From: Streptomyces himalayensis subsp. himalayensis
GTDB taxonomy: Bacteria; Actinomycetota; Actinomycetes; Streptomycetales; Streptomycetaceae
Length of the DNA stretch: 53,209 bases
Assembly (NCBI RefSeq): GCF_013778455.1
Contig: NZ_JACEHE010000042.1
Span: 1 to 53,209, forward strand
Direction: 5' to 3'
Shown here: positions 43,879-52,314 of the stretch, in pieces
How positions within the stretch are numbered: position 1 is the first letter of the stretch
Layout: every line of letters begins with the position of its first letter
Made by a program: the position numbers and the translations under genes
The notes under the pieces: generated by a model
What the model was told of the DNA's origin: nothing
The model's database searches: none
Seen by the model: only the letters and a program-made list of their open reading frames with translations

Positions 43879-44215
43879 TCAGCTCTCTGATCCTGTGCAA
43901 CCTATGGGATCGCTAAGCCAATCAGAGACGCTGTCCTCGATCCGGCTCAGGACCTCAAGAGCCACGGCCTGCTCCTTGGGGGTCAGGTCGTTGACGACGC
44001 TGGCCTCGAGATCGAGCCACGCACGCTCCACTTCTTGCCGCAGGGCGCTGCTGGCGGCCGTGGGTTCGACGATGGCGGCCCGCTTGTCGCTGGGGGAGGG
44101 GCGGCGGTATACGAAGCCCGCGTTCTCCAGGCGTTGAATGGTGCGGGTCATGGTGGCGGCGTCGGAGCCGAGCAGGCGGACGAGGTCGGTCTGACGCTGG
44201 GGGCCGCGCCGAACT
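43879..44215 (-). pseudogene. MarR-family regulator, N-terminus lost
   Basis: The reverse strand carries RQTDLVRLLGSDAATMTRTI, QRLENAGFVYRRPSPSDKRA, VEPTAASSALRQEVERAWLD and DLTPKEQAVALEVLSRIEDS, the HTH, wing and C-terminal helices of a MarR protein. Before RQTDL the frame dissolves: a different frame supplies LAGPVSQFGAA, and no helix 1 or start is found. The first 30-45 residues needed for dimerisation appear lost. Confidence 0.65.
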
Positions 44216-44486
44216 GCGACACGGGTCCAGCGAGTTGAGGGGCCGCGCGCATGGCCGGATGTGTCACGCATCGTTCTGGGCATACCGCCCCTGGAAGCCG
44301 AGGTGACCGAGTTCCGGCTCGGTGTGATGCCAGGGAACGGCGATGGTGCTCGCTCAAGTGCTACCGCTGTCCCGTGGCCTGAGCAGCCGAACACGCGCGG
44401 CGATGCACGGGCGTCGTCGGCGTCCGCTGCGGGACTGTGCGGCCCGACGGGCTACTTGTCCGTCCGAACTGACCGCAGCGCGTCTC

Positions 44487-44987
44487 TTACGGCAGGGAGC
44501 GGGTGAGCCATACCAGTTCGCCGCTGTCTTCGGTCGAGACGTGGTCGCGCTTGAACCCAAGCTTTTCGAGGACGCGAAACGACGGTGCATTCCAGGGACG
44601 CACCGTCGACCAGAGCCGTTTCCGCCCAGTCGCGATCGCCGCGTCGAGTACCGCGGACGCCGCCTCGGTGGCATAGCCGTGTCCGTGCACGCGCCGGAAC
44701 AGCTCGTAGGCAATCTCTGGCTCGTCAACGGAGGCTCGACCGACAGTGAGCCCGCAATACCCGATGAAGTCACCCACATCGCGGCGGGTGACGGGCAGCA
44801 GAGCAATCCCTGTCAGCGCCGACGCAGCGCGCTGATCCTCGATCATCCGCCGGTTGTCCTCGATCGACGGCATGCCACCACCACGTTCGGCGACGAGCAG
44901 GCGATGGGCGTCGACGTCTGACTCGATCCACGGCCGCAACGTCAGTCGAGCGGTTTCCAGTTGGAGCGGCATCGGCGAATACGGCAT
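44487..44987 (-). CDS. GNAT-family N-acetyltransferase (RimJ/RimL-like)
   Basis: A 166-residue acetyltransferase: LETARLTLRPWIESD (first strand), IGYCGLTVG, EIAYELFRRVHGHGYATEAA (acetyl-CoA pyrophosphate loop, here RVHGHGYA), and RPWNAPSFRVLEKLGFKRD. Proteins of this group acetylate N-termini or small amines; the target is unknown. It is a single gene on the reverse strand, upstream of the MarR remnant and divergent from the MarR-MFS pair. Confidence 0.9.
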   Translation of the reverse strand: MPYSPMPLQLETARLTLRPWIESDVDAHRLLVAERGGGMPSIEDNRRMIEDQRAASALTGIALLPVTRRDVGDFIGYCGLTVGRASVDEPEIAYELFRRVHGHGYATEAASAVLDAAIATGRKRLWSTVRPWNAPSFRVLEKLGFKRDHVSTEDSGELVWLTRSLP

Positions 44988-45181
44988 GGCGACACGCTAT
45001 CGACCACACCCCGAACTGGGGCACCTGCGATCACGTGAGACGGACAGCTGTGGTCTGTCTCAACGAACCGAGCCCACGCAAGTGGAAACGTCGCTCGCGT
45101 CAGGCCCGCGGAGATCTCCTGCTACATCGCCATACTGCCCCGCCGACACCACTGATCACGACCCGATTATCACAGCACTGT

Positions 45182-45193
45182 TATATTAGCGCT
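45182..45193 (+). promoter_or_regulatory. -10 box of a leaderless MarR transcript, inside an inverted repeat
   Basis: TATATT (45182-45187) ends six bases before the GTG start at 45194, the spacing expected for transcription starting at the start codon. The surrounding sequence has inverted CACAGC/GCTGTG half-sites (about 45169-45174 and 45191-45196), a probable autoregulatory operator. Confidence 0.6.
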
Positions 45194-45682
45194 GTGACAT
45201 CTTCAGATCCCACAGCGCTACCCGATCCCTGGCACTCTCTGCACGAGCTTCTGGCAGCCATGGACGCCGAGATCGAGCAGGTCTACGTCGAGCGTGGCAT
45301 CGAGGGGGTGCGGCCTCGGTTCGCCTATCCGCTCATCCGGCTCGCCCACACCGGACCACTGACCATTCGCGAGCTTGCGAAGTCCCTGGGCCGCTCGCAC
45401 TCCGCGATCAGCCAGACGATCGCCGCCATGCGCAAGGAGGATCTGGTCACCTCCGAGCCGGGGCCTGACGCCCGCACCCGGCGGATCGACCTGACCGAGC
45501 GCGGCCGGTCGCTGGTGCCGTTCCTGGAGGCGGAGTGGCGCGCTACCCATGAGGCGGTCGCCGAGCTGGACAGCGAGGTTCCGTGCGCGATGACCACCGT
45601 TGTCGAGGAGGTGCGGCGGGCGCTGGAACGCCGGTCGATGCGGCAGCGGATCCTCCACCACCTTGTCGAGCCACCGCGATGA
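45194..45682 (+). CDS. MarR-family transcriptional regulator
   Basis: A 162-residue MarR protein with HELLAAMDAEIEQVYVERGI (dimer helix), the HTH LTIRELAKSLGRSHSAISQT, and the wing SEPGPDARTRRIDLTERG. GTG 45194 has no ribosome site but sits six bases behind a -10 box. Its stop overlaps the ATG of the MFS exporter (ATGA), so the two are coupled. It probably represses the pair until a toxic ligand binds. Confidence 0.88.
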   Translation: MTSSDPTALPDPWHSLHELLAAMDAEIEQVYVERGIEGVRPRFAYPLIRLAHTGPLTIRELAKSLGRSHSAISQTIAAMRKEDLVTSEPGPDARTRRIDLTERGRSLVPFLEAEWRATHEAVAELDSEVPCAMTTVVEEVRRALERRSMRQRILHHLVEPPR

Positions 45683-46971
45683 GGGGGCATGTCCGTGCCC
45701 GGTTCCTCGACACCCGCCCGCTGCGTAGCAGTCAGCCATTTCGCGACCTGTGGATCGGCACCTCGGTCTCTCAACTCGGCGGACAGATATCCAACGTGGC
45801 GGTGCTGGCCCAGGTCTGGGACCTGACCGGCAGCCCAGTGGGCACCGGCGCCATCGGGCTCGCCACCGGCCTGCCGATGGTGCTGTTCGGGCTGATCGGC
45901 GGCACGTTGGCCGATACCGTTGACCGCCGTGCGGTGGTGCGGGCCACCACCGCAGGCGAACTGCTGGCCGCCGCAGGGCTGTGTGCCCAGGCCCTGGCGG
46001 ACAACCGAAACGTGCTGCTGCTGCTCGCCCTGGTCGCCATGGGGACGAGCTGCAGCGCTCTCGGAGCTCCTGCCCGGCGCACCTTCCCGGTCCGGCTGTT
46101 GCCGGGCGACCAGGTCGCGGCCGGTCTTGCGCTGACCAACGTCTCCTTCCAGGCAGCGATGCTGGCCGGTCCTGCGATGGCCGGGCAGATCATCGCCCGC
46201 TGGGATTTCCCTGTCGCATACGCAACCCAGGCCGTGGCCATGACTGTCTCGATGCTCGCGGTGATGCGCCTGCCTGCCATGCGGCCCGAAGGCGCCGACA
46301 CGGCAGGCGGTCGGCGCCGGCCAGAGCGTGGCGGTTGGCAGATCGTCCTGCGCCGCCCGACGCTGTGGGGCTTGATGGCCACCGACCTGTCCGCAACGCT
46401 GCTCGCCATGCCCGTCGCGCTCTTCCCGCTGGTCAACGAGATCCGCTTCGGGGGAAACCCAAAGACCCTCGGCCTGTTCCTCTCGGCCGTCGCGGTCGGG
46501 GGGATCACGGCCGGTCTGCTCTCCGGCACGGTGACGCGCTGGCGCCGTGGCGGCCTGGTACAGCTGTCCGCAGCCGGTGTCTGGGGCCTGGCGCTGGCCT
46601 GTTTCGGTCTGGCGGGGCCGTTGTGGCTGGCGCTCGGCTGCCTGGCCGTGGCGGGCGCTGCCGACACCGTGTCTGTCGTCACCCGCAGTGCCCTGGTCCA
46701 ATTGGAGACCCCGGACGCGTACCGGGGTCGGGTCTCCTCGGTAGAACACGTCATCGGTGTCGCGGGCCCCGACCTCGGCAACTTCCGTGGTGGCCTGTTG
46801 GCGTCGGCCACCTCCGCCTCCTTCTCCCTGGTCTTCGGCGGACTGTCCGCCATCCTGGCGATCGCCGCCGTGGCCGCGACCAACGCCCCCCTTCGCGCCT
46901 ACCGCACGCCGCCTGCTGTCGCGAAGCCGACCGCCCCTGGAGTCGCCGACGCGGCGGCGGCCGCTGGTTAG
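45679..46971 (+). CDS. MFS exporter (MFS_3/EntS-like)
   Basis: A 430-residue permease with 10-12 hydrophobic segments. FRDLWIGTSVSQLGGQISNV and the cytoplasmic loop GGTLADTVDRRAVVR (motif A) are typical of the EntS/TetV-type exporters, and YRGRVSSVEHVIGVAGPDLG is a second family landmark. It likely uses proton motive force to export a drug or siderophore-like compound. It is coupled to the MarR gene and followed by a very strong hairpin. Confidence 0.9.
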   Translation: MRGHVRARFLDTRPLRSSQPFRDLWIGTSVSQLGGQISNVAVLAQVWDLTGSPVGTGAIGLATGLPMVLFGLIGGTLADTVDRRAVVRATTAGELLAAAGLCAQALADNRNVLLLLALVAMGTSCSALGAPARRTFPVRLLPGDQVAAGLALTNVSFQAAMLAGPAMAGQIIARWDFPVAYATQAVAMTVSMLAVMRLPAMRPEGADTAGGRRRPERGGWQIVLRRPTLWGLMATDLSATLLAMPVALFPLVNEIRFGGNPKTLGLFLSAVAVGGITAGLLSGTVTRWRRGGLVQLSAAGVWGLALACFGLAGPLWLALGCLAVAGAADTVSVVTRSALVQLETPDAYRGRVSSVEHVIGVAGPDLGNFRGGLLASATSASFSLVFGGLSAILAIAAVAATNAPLRAYRTPPAVAKPTAPGVADAAAAAG

Positions 46972-46994
46972 GTTTGCTGATTCGCCTCCAGCCT

Positions 46995-47054
46995 TGACGC
47001 CCGGCGAGGGGTCGTCAGCGGCGCGGCACGCTGACGACCCCTCGCCGGGCGTCA
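46995..47054. terminator. 26-bp perfect hairpin after the MarR-MFS operon
   Basis: The arms at 46995-47020 and 47029-47054 are exact inverted repeats of 26 bp around an 8-base loop (GCGCGGCA). It lies 24 bp after the MFS stop. Such a long perfect stem is unusual even for actinomycete terminators. Confidence 0.85.
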
Positions 47055-47199
47055 TTCCTGGGCTTCTCGGCGGCGTCGGTAGTCGATGAGGGGCTTTCCG
47101 TGGAGCTTTGGCGAGCTGAGCATTGCGGCTGGTGAGCGCGTTGATCTTTGTTTGGCGACTACCTGCGTCGTTGCAGAGCGGGTGCATAGGATCGCCGGC

Positions 47200-47943
47200 A
47201 TGGCACTGCGACCTGTTCAGGTGAACATAAAGGCTCTTGATGACTCGGCGGTCGGCCGGTTCTGGGCGGAGGCGCTCGGCTGGGGTGTTTCGAGCGAGGG
47301 ACCCGGCGTGACCAACGTTGAACCCGTCGGCGGCTTCGTTTGGCCGGATCCGGTCGCCGTCTGCGTCGACGTCGTTACCGTCCCGGAGCCCAAGACAACA
47401 ACAAAGAACCGTGTGCACCTCGATCTCGCCACCACCTCTGCGGCCCACCAGGCGGAGTTGGTCGCGCGCCTCCAGGCTCTCGGTGCGACGCCCGCCCACG
47501 TGGGCCAGGGCGAAGTGCCGTGGACGGTCCTCGCCGACCCGGAGGGCAACGAGTTCTGCGTGCTGGAGCCTCGGGAGATCTACCGGGACACCGGGCCGAT
47601 CGCCCGGGTGGTGGTCGACTGCGCGGATCCGCGGGCCATGGCCCGGTTCTGGGACGAGGCGATGGACTGGACCCTGCACGAGGTGACTGACGATCATGCG
47701 GTGTTGCGCTCCGCCAAGGGTGTCGGCCCGTATCTCGAGTTCCTCCGCACGCCCAGCGGGAAGGCCGTGCCAGACCGCGTTCATATTGACCTGCTGCCGT
47801 ACCCCGGTGACGACCAAGAGGCGGAGGTGGCCCGGCTGCGGGCCCTCGGCGCCACCGACCTCGACCTTGGCCAGGGCGACGTCCCGTGGAGGTGCCTGGC
47901 CGACCCGGAGGGCCACGAGTTCTGCGTCCTCGCCCCGTCCTGA
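47200..47943 (+). CDS. tandem VOC-domain (glyoxalase-like) protein
   Basis: A 247-residue protein made of two vicinal-oxygen-chelate domains. Domain 1 (about 1-125) contains FWAEALGWGV, NRVHLDLAT and WTVLADPEGNEFCVLEP. Domain 2 (about 130-247) repeats it with RFWDEAMDWTL, DRVHIDLLP and WRCLADPEGHEFCVLAP. The repeated His and Glu residues are the usual metal ligands. Members are dioxygenases, glyoxalases or resistance proteins; the ligand is unknown. It is monocistronic. Confidence 0.88.
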   Translation: MALRPVQVNIKALDDSAVGRFWAEALGWGVSSEGPGVTNVEPVGGFVWPDPVAVCVDVVTVPEPKTTTKNRVHLDLATTSAAHQAELVARLQALGATPAHVGQGEVPWTVLADPEGNEFCVLEPREIYRDTGPIARVVVDCADPRAMARFWDEAMDWTLHEVTDDHAVLRSAKGVGPYLEFLRTPSGKAVPDRVHIDLLPYPGDDQEAEVARLRALGATDLDLGQGDVPWRCLADPEGHEFCVLAPS

Positions 47944-48289
47944 CACGGAGCCTTGACGACACCCCGACACGTGAGTCTTGTGTGCTCATGCGCGATGACC
48001 CCGGGTGGGTTGGGCTGCGGCGTGTCGGTCCTTTCGGGCGGCAAGAGCTTGTGTGTCGGGGGCGAGATCAGCTCGCTCGCCGACCACAACACTCAACTCG
48101 AACAACTGAAAGCGCTTTAGAGGGCGATTTCAGCGAGATAGTCGAGGGCGGTGCCGAGGAGTTCAAGGCTCGTCTTGCCGTGGCTCCGGCTGCGGTGTCG
48201 GCGGAGCTATTGCGTTGCACCGTCGAGGCATGCCCCGTCGATCCTGGAACTACCGATGTTCTGCCCAACGCCGCATTTTATGGCGGCGG
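47944..48289. other. gap without recognised gene
   Basis: No intact gene seen. Short forward frames (for example 47990-48115) show no known motif. Confidence 0.4.
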
Positions 48290-48706
48290 TTACGCCGTCC
48301 TGGCCTCGGTTTCGGCGTCGGGGGAAAGCGGGCCCTCCTGTGCGGCGAGGGCCGCGTCGACGAAGGCCTGCACGAGCACGGCCACTTCGGCCACCGTGAC
48401 GTCCTTCAGCCATCTGCCGGTCGTGTGCCAGCCGCAGTCCAGCTCGAACCGGTACACGCCGTGCACGTACTCCAGCTCACGGGCGTACGGCTCGCGTCGG
48501 CAGGGCCCGTGCCGCTCGGTCTGCTCCAGGTGTGCGACAACCACGCCGGGGTGGAACCGGCGGGGCAGGGTCTGCTGGGCGCGGCAACCCCGGCACTCCA
48601 GCAGGTGCAGCACGCTGGCCTCGTGCTGCGACGCTGCCGTTCGGAGAGGTTCGCGTTCCTGCTGCTGGGCGCCCAGCCGCGGAAAATGCCGTGCCCGCAG
48701 CCCCAT
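48290..48706 (-). CDS. hypothetical protein, possibly a gene remnant
   Basis: The reverse strand is open for 138 residues. Its second half looks protein-like: HLLECRGCRAQQTLPRRFHP, GVVVAHLEQTERHGP, VHGVYRFELDCGWHTTGRWL and KDVTVAEVAVLVQAFVDAAL. A CRGC motif may bind metal. The family is not recognised, and the N-terminal part (GLRARHFPRLGAQQQE) is unconvincing and has no ribosome site. It overlaps the upstream region of the MFS gene in antisense. Confidence 0.35.
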   Translation of the reverse strand: MGLRARHFPRLGAQQQEREPLRTAASQHEASVLHLLECRGCRAQQTLPRRFHPGVVVAHLEQTERHGPCRREPYARELEYVHGVYRFELDCGWHTTGRWLKDVTVAEVAVLVQAFVDAALAAQEGPLSPDAETEARTA

Positions 48707-48747
48707 TCCCGTGCCAGGATGCGCCGCGTCCCGATGCCTTGCGCTCT

Positions 48748-50109
48748 GTGGAGCTGCAATTGCCCGGCGATCGCCGCCCGTTCACCGCCGTACTCGCCTC
48801 CAATGTCGTCTCCATCACCGGGAGCGTGCTCACCGGTATGGGCATGCCATGGTTTGTCCTGCAGAGCACCGGGAGCGCCGCCAAGGCGGGGATCGTGGCG
48901 TTCTGCACGATGTTGCCGGTGGTGCTGTCTGCGATAGTCGGCGGTCCGGTCATCGACGTTATAGGCAGGCTCAGGGTCGGCATCGTGTCCGATCTTGTCT
49001 GTGGAGCGGCCGTCGCCGCGATTCCGTTGCTGGAGTTCGCCGGGGTGCTGCGGTTTTGGATGCTGTGTGGGCTGATGGCCGTCACCGGGCTGTTCCATGC
49101 TCCAGGCGCGACTGCCCGCGGTGTCCTTCTGCCCACGCTCGCCGAGCGTGCCGGGATGCCGCTGGCCCGGGCCGCCGGGTGGTACGACGGCGCCTCACGC
49201 TGTGCGGGGATGATCGGCTCGGCAGTCGGCGGTGTGCTCATCGCCCTCCTGGGTGCACAGAATGTCCTGTTGCTGGACGCCGCAACCTTCGCCGTGTCCG
49301 CCTCGCTCCTCGCATTCGGCCTGCGCGGCCTGGCCGAGGCCCAACCTCAGAAGCGGTCCGAGCCGGCATCGTCGCGCTCCTATCGCCGCGAGCTGAGCGA
49401 GGGCTACCGCTATGTGCTTGCCACGCCGCTGCTCCTCGGCATCTGTCTCATGACCCTGGCCACCAGGGGCCTTGACCAGGGCTGGAGCGCCGTACTCCTT
49501 CCGGTTCACGCACGTGAGGAATTGGGGGGCGCCGCCGACCTGGGTCTGTTGAACGCGTTGTTCTCCCTCAGCGCGCTCACGGGGGCACTGGTCTATGGAG
49601 CGGTGGCCGGCCGCTTCCGGCGATGGCCGGTGTTCACCATCGCGTTCCTCGTAGGCGGCATGCCTCGCTTCGCGGTAGCCGCCTTCACCGACACGGTCGC
49701 TCCGCTGGCCGTGACGATGGCGATCGAGGGCATCGCCTTCGGTGTTCTCAGTCCCATCATGACCACGGTGATGTACGAAACCGTGCCAGAAGAACTACGC
49801 AGCCGCGTGCTCAGCGCGACAACTGCCGCGGTCCTGACGATCACCCCGCTGGGCGGCCTCACTTCTGGCTACCTTGTGGACTCGATGGGCTTGTTCGCCA
49901 CGATGCTGGCGGTTGGCGGTGCGTATCTCCTCGCCACCCTCACCCCGGTCATCTTCCCGGTGTGGAGGCAGATGGACAATCCCGACTCCTCCACGGGCGG
50001 GTCGAAGCGTCTGATGCCGCAGGACGCGGCGGGCCCACCCGGAGGCCCACCTCGACCTGCGACGGACAACGGCCGTGCCGATCCCGGCGACCACGAACGG
50101 GGAACCTGA
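48748..50109 (+). CDS. MFS transporter (MFS_3-type exporter)
   Basis: A 453-residue permease if started at GTG 48748 (VELQLPGDRRPFTAVLASNV). It has about 11-12 hydrophobic segments, beginning with VVSITGSVLTGMGMPWFVLQ, then a GGPVIDVIGRLRVG loop (motif-A position) and YETVPEELRSRVLSATTAAV, typical of EntS-like exporters. The C-terminus is a polar tail rich in Pro, Gly and Asp. The reading frame is open further upstream, but that part looks non-coding. It converges with the P450 gene. The substrate is unknown. Confidence 0.85.
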   Translation: MELQLPGDRRPFTAVLASNVVSITGSVLTGMGMPWFVLQSTGSAAKAGIVAFCTMLPVVLSAIVGGPVIDVIGRLRVGIVSDLVCGAAVAAIPLLEFAGVLRFWMLCGLMAVTGLFHAPGATARGVLLPTLAERAGMPLARAAGWYDGASRCAGMIGSAVGGVLIALLGAQNVLLLDAATFAVSASLLAFGLRGLAEAQPQKRSEPASSRSYRRELSEGYRYVLATPLLLGICLMTLATRGLDQGWSAVLLPVHAREELGGAADLGLLNALFSLSALTGALVYGAVAGRFRRWPVFTIAFLVGGMPRFAVAAFTDTVAPLAVTMAIEGIAFGVLSPIMTTVMYETVPEELRSRVLSATTAAVLTITPLGGLTSGYLVDSMGLFATMLAVGGAYLLATLTPVIFPVWRQMDNPDSSTGGSKRLMPQDAAGPPGGPPRPATDNGRADPGDHERGT

Positions 50110-50530
50110 TCAACCGCGGCCGCTGAACGACTCGTTCCTTCCCCTAATGTTCGCTCCAGCGTCCGGAGATGCTGAACTCGTGGCCTCCACCGAGGCAGGA
50201 GGGCGAGCCGGTCTGCCGGATCAGGAAGGCAGGTCGAGGTCGTTGGAGCATCCGGCGATCTGGCCGAAGCGGGTAAGCCCAGGTGAGTGACGCCCGGCTT
50301 GGGGGCGGCATCACGTTGAGCCAGCTTGTCTTCGGCGCGCCGGTGAGGCTGATCTCAAGTCCTTCAACTTCGCCGAGCCAGCCCGGGTGTCGCGCCTGCA
50401 CGGCAACTCGTACAGCACGCCGCGCATGTGGCCGTTGTACGGCCGGCAGGTCGCCCCGGAGCACGGCGGGCCATGGCGACGTACCCCGTTCTTCGAAGAC
50501 CGGATCAGCGCCCGAGTGAGAATCAAGGAC
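50110..50530. other. gap with possible degraded coding sequence
   Basis: A forward frame around 50355-50530 reads ADLKSFNFAEPARVSRLHGN then SYSTPRMWPLYGRQVAPEHG, which looks like real protein but has no credible start and runs into the antisense end of the P450 gene. I do not recognise it. Confidence 0.35.
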
Positions 50531-51892
50531 TTACACAAGAACGCTTACACGCTCTCGCAGGGACATCGGAAGCGACCGCGGCGTGGAGGAGAGCCGTGGA
50601 GCGAGGCGCGCGTGTGCTCCGGGCAGCGGATCGAGTTGCCAGCGGGCCACGATGGAGGCCAGGGCGAGGGTGGCCTCGGTCAGCGCGAAGACTTCCCCGA
50701 TGCATTTTCGGGCACCGCTGCCGAAGGGCGTGAACACGCCGCGGGGTAGGCGGGGGCGGTCGTCGTGCCACCGATCGGGGTCATAGCACTCGGGGTCAGG
50801 GAAGAGGTCGGCGCGGTGCTGCACGATGTGAGGGCTGTACACGACGTTGGAGCCAGCCGGAAGGCGATGGCCTGCCAGCTCGACGTCCTTGGTCGTGACC
50901 CTGGTGAACAGCCAGCCCGGTGGGTACAAGCGCAGCGTTTCCATGAGGACCCGGCGCGTCAGGTCCAGGTACGGGAGGTCGTCGTACTCGGCGATCCGCC
51001 CGGCGAGCACGGTATCGACCTCGTTGTGGAGCCGCTCGCGGATGTCGGGATTGCGTCCAAGCAGGTACAGCGACCCGGACAGCAGGGGGGCTGTGGTCTC
51101 ACTGCCGCCGAGGTAGAAGGTGAAGACTTGGTCATGGATTTCCGCGTCGGTCAGGCCTTGTCCGTTTTCGTCGCGAACGGCCAGCAGGATGGACAACAGA
51201 TCTCCGTGGTCCACGCCCGAATGCCGGTAGTCAGCAGTGAGCTGGGCGACGTACTGTCTGAGCCGTCTTCGGGCCTGGTCGAACCGGCGGTTGCCCGGGG
51301 TTGGCAGTCGGTTGAGGAGGGGCCAGGGCAGGAGCATCCGACGGATCATGCCGGTCATGACGTCGTGCATGCACAGCCGCAGCTCCGCGAAGGTCGCATC
51401 GTCGAGGTCGGCGGCGAACAGGGTGCGCGTCGCGAGGCCTGCGGTGAGCTCGTTCACGGTGACCAAAACATCGAGCTTCTGGCCCTCCGTCCAGTTCTGG
51501 AGCATCGCGGTGATCTCCGAGGACATCACTCGGGCGTAAGCGGGGAGGCGATCACGGTGGAAGGCCGGCTGCAGCAGTCGGCGTTGCCGACGGTGATCCG
51601 CGTGCGGGCAGGTCGCCAGCCCGTTCCCGCCCACGATCCGCACAAGCTCGAAGATCGCCCCGCCCTTGTCGAAGGTCCGGTCGTCGAGGAGAACCTGATG
51701 GACCAGATCCGGGGCGCAGAGCGCATAGAACGGCACCGGTCCGAGCTTGATCTTGACCAGGTCGCCGTGCGCCGGCAGCGAGGCCAGGAAGTCCAGCGGC
51801 CGCCTGCGAAAAAAATTCGGACGGCGACGTCGAGAACCCGTGACCGGCTCCGTCCCCGTATTGAACGTGACCACAATGGGTCGCATCAGCAC
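50531..51892 (-). CDS. cytochrome P450
   Basis: A 453-residue P450 with all core motifs: the I-helix LGGSETTAPL (262-267 GGSETT), ExxR at Glu318-Arg321, DPDRW, and the heme-binding FTPFGSGARKCIGE with Cys397. FLASLPAHGDLVKIKLGPVP and TFDKGG resemble the bacterial pentalenene-oxygenase-like (terpene) P450 group. The N-terminus is odd: the usual proline-rich start and PLLGH-type segment are absent, replaced by SRRRRPNFFRRR, which is encoded at a run of seven A/T (51809-51815). That may mark truncation or a frameshift. No redox partner or terpene synthase is in the window. Confidence 0.85.
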   Translation of the reverse strand: MLMRPIVVTFNTGTEPVTGSRRRRPNFFRRRPLDFLASLPAHGDLVKIKLGPVPFYALCAPDLVHQVLLDDRTFDKGGAIFELVRIVGGNGLATCPHADHRRQRRLLQPAFHRDRLPAYARVMSSEITAMLQNWTEGQKLDVLVTVNELTAGLATRTLFAADLDDATFAELRLCMHDVMTGMIRRMLLPWPLLNRLPTPGNRRFDQARRRLRQYVAQLTADYRHSGVDHGDLLSILLAVRDENGQGLTDAEIHDQVFTFYLGGSETTAPLLSGSLYLLGRNPDIRERLHNEVDTVLAGRIAEYDDLPYLDLTRRVLMETLRLYPPGWLFTRVTTKDVELAGHRLPAGSNVVYSPHIVQHRADLFPDPECYDPDRWHDDRPRLPRGVFTPFGSGARKCIGEVFALTEATLALASIVARWQLDPLPGAHARLAPRLSSTPRSLPMSLRERVSVLV

Positions 51893-51906
51893 CGAGGAGA
51901 AACACG

Positions 51907-52314
51907 ATGGCCAAGTACTTGCTGCTCAAGCACTACCGCGGCGCTCCGGCGGCGGTCAACGACGTGCCCATGGACCAGTGGACGCCGGAGGAGATCTCGG
52001 CCCACGTGCAGTACATGAACGACTTCGCGGCCCGGCTCGAGCAGACCGGCGAGTTCGTCGACGGTCAGGCGCTCGCCCCCGAGGGGACGTGGGTCCGGTA
52101 CGACGGCGAGGGCCGCCCGCCGGTCACCGACGGCCCGTTCGCCGAGACCAAGGACCTCATCGCCGGCTGGATGGTGATCGACGTCGACAGCTACGAGCGC
52201 GCCGTCGAGCTGGCCGGGGAACTGTCGGCCGCCCCTGGGGCGGGCGGGAAGCCGATCCACGAGTGGCTCGAGCTGCGCCCGTTCTACGGCGTGTCGCCCA
52301 CCATCACGGAGTGA
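51907..52314 (+). CDS. YciI/DGPF-domain protein
   Basis: A 135-residue protein of the YciI-like (DGPF) family: MAKYLLLKHYRG, MDQWTPEEISAHVQYMNDFA and the family signature VTDGPFAETKDLIAGWMVID. DGPF proteins are encoded next to ECF sigma factors of the ECF42 type; their biochemical role is not settled. Its stop overlaps the GTG of the sigma-factor gene (GTGA), so the two are translationally coupled. Confidence 0.92.
   Translation: MAKYLLLKHYRGAPAAVNDVPMDQWTPEEISAHVQYMNDFAARLEQTGEFVDGQALAPEGTWVRYDGEGRPPVTDGPFAETKDLIAGWMVIDVDSYERAVELAGELSAAPGAGGKPIHEWLELRPFYGVSPTITE

Noticed and set aside
45325..47970. An 881-codon reverse frame over the MarR, MFS and VOC genes
   Set aside because: It runs through a 26-bp hairpin and three well-recognised genes and has no similarity of its own.
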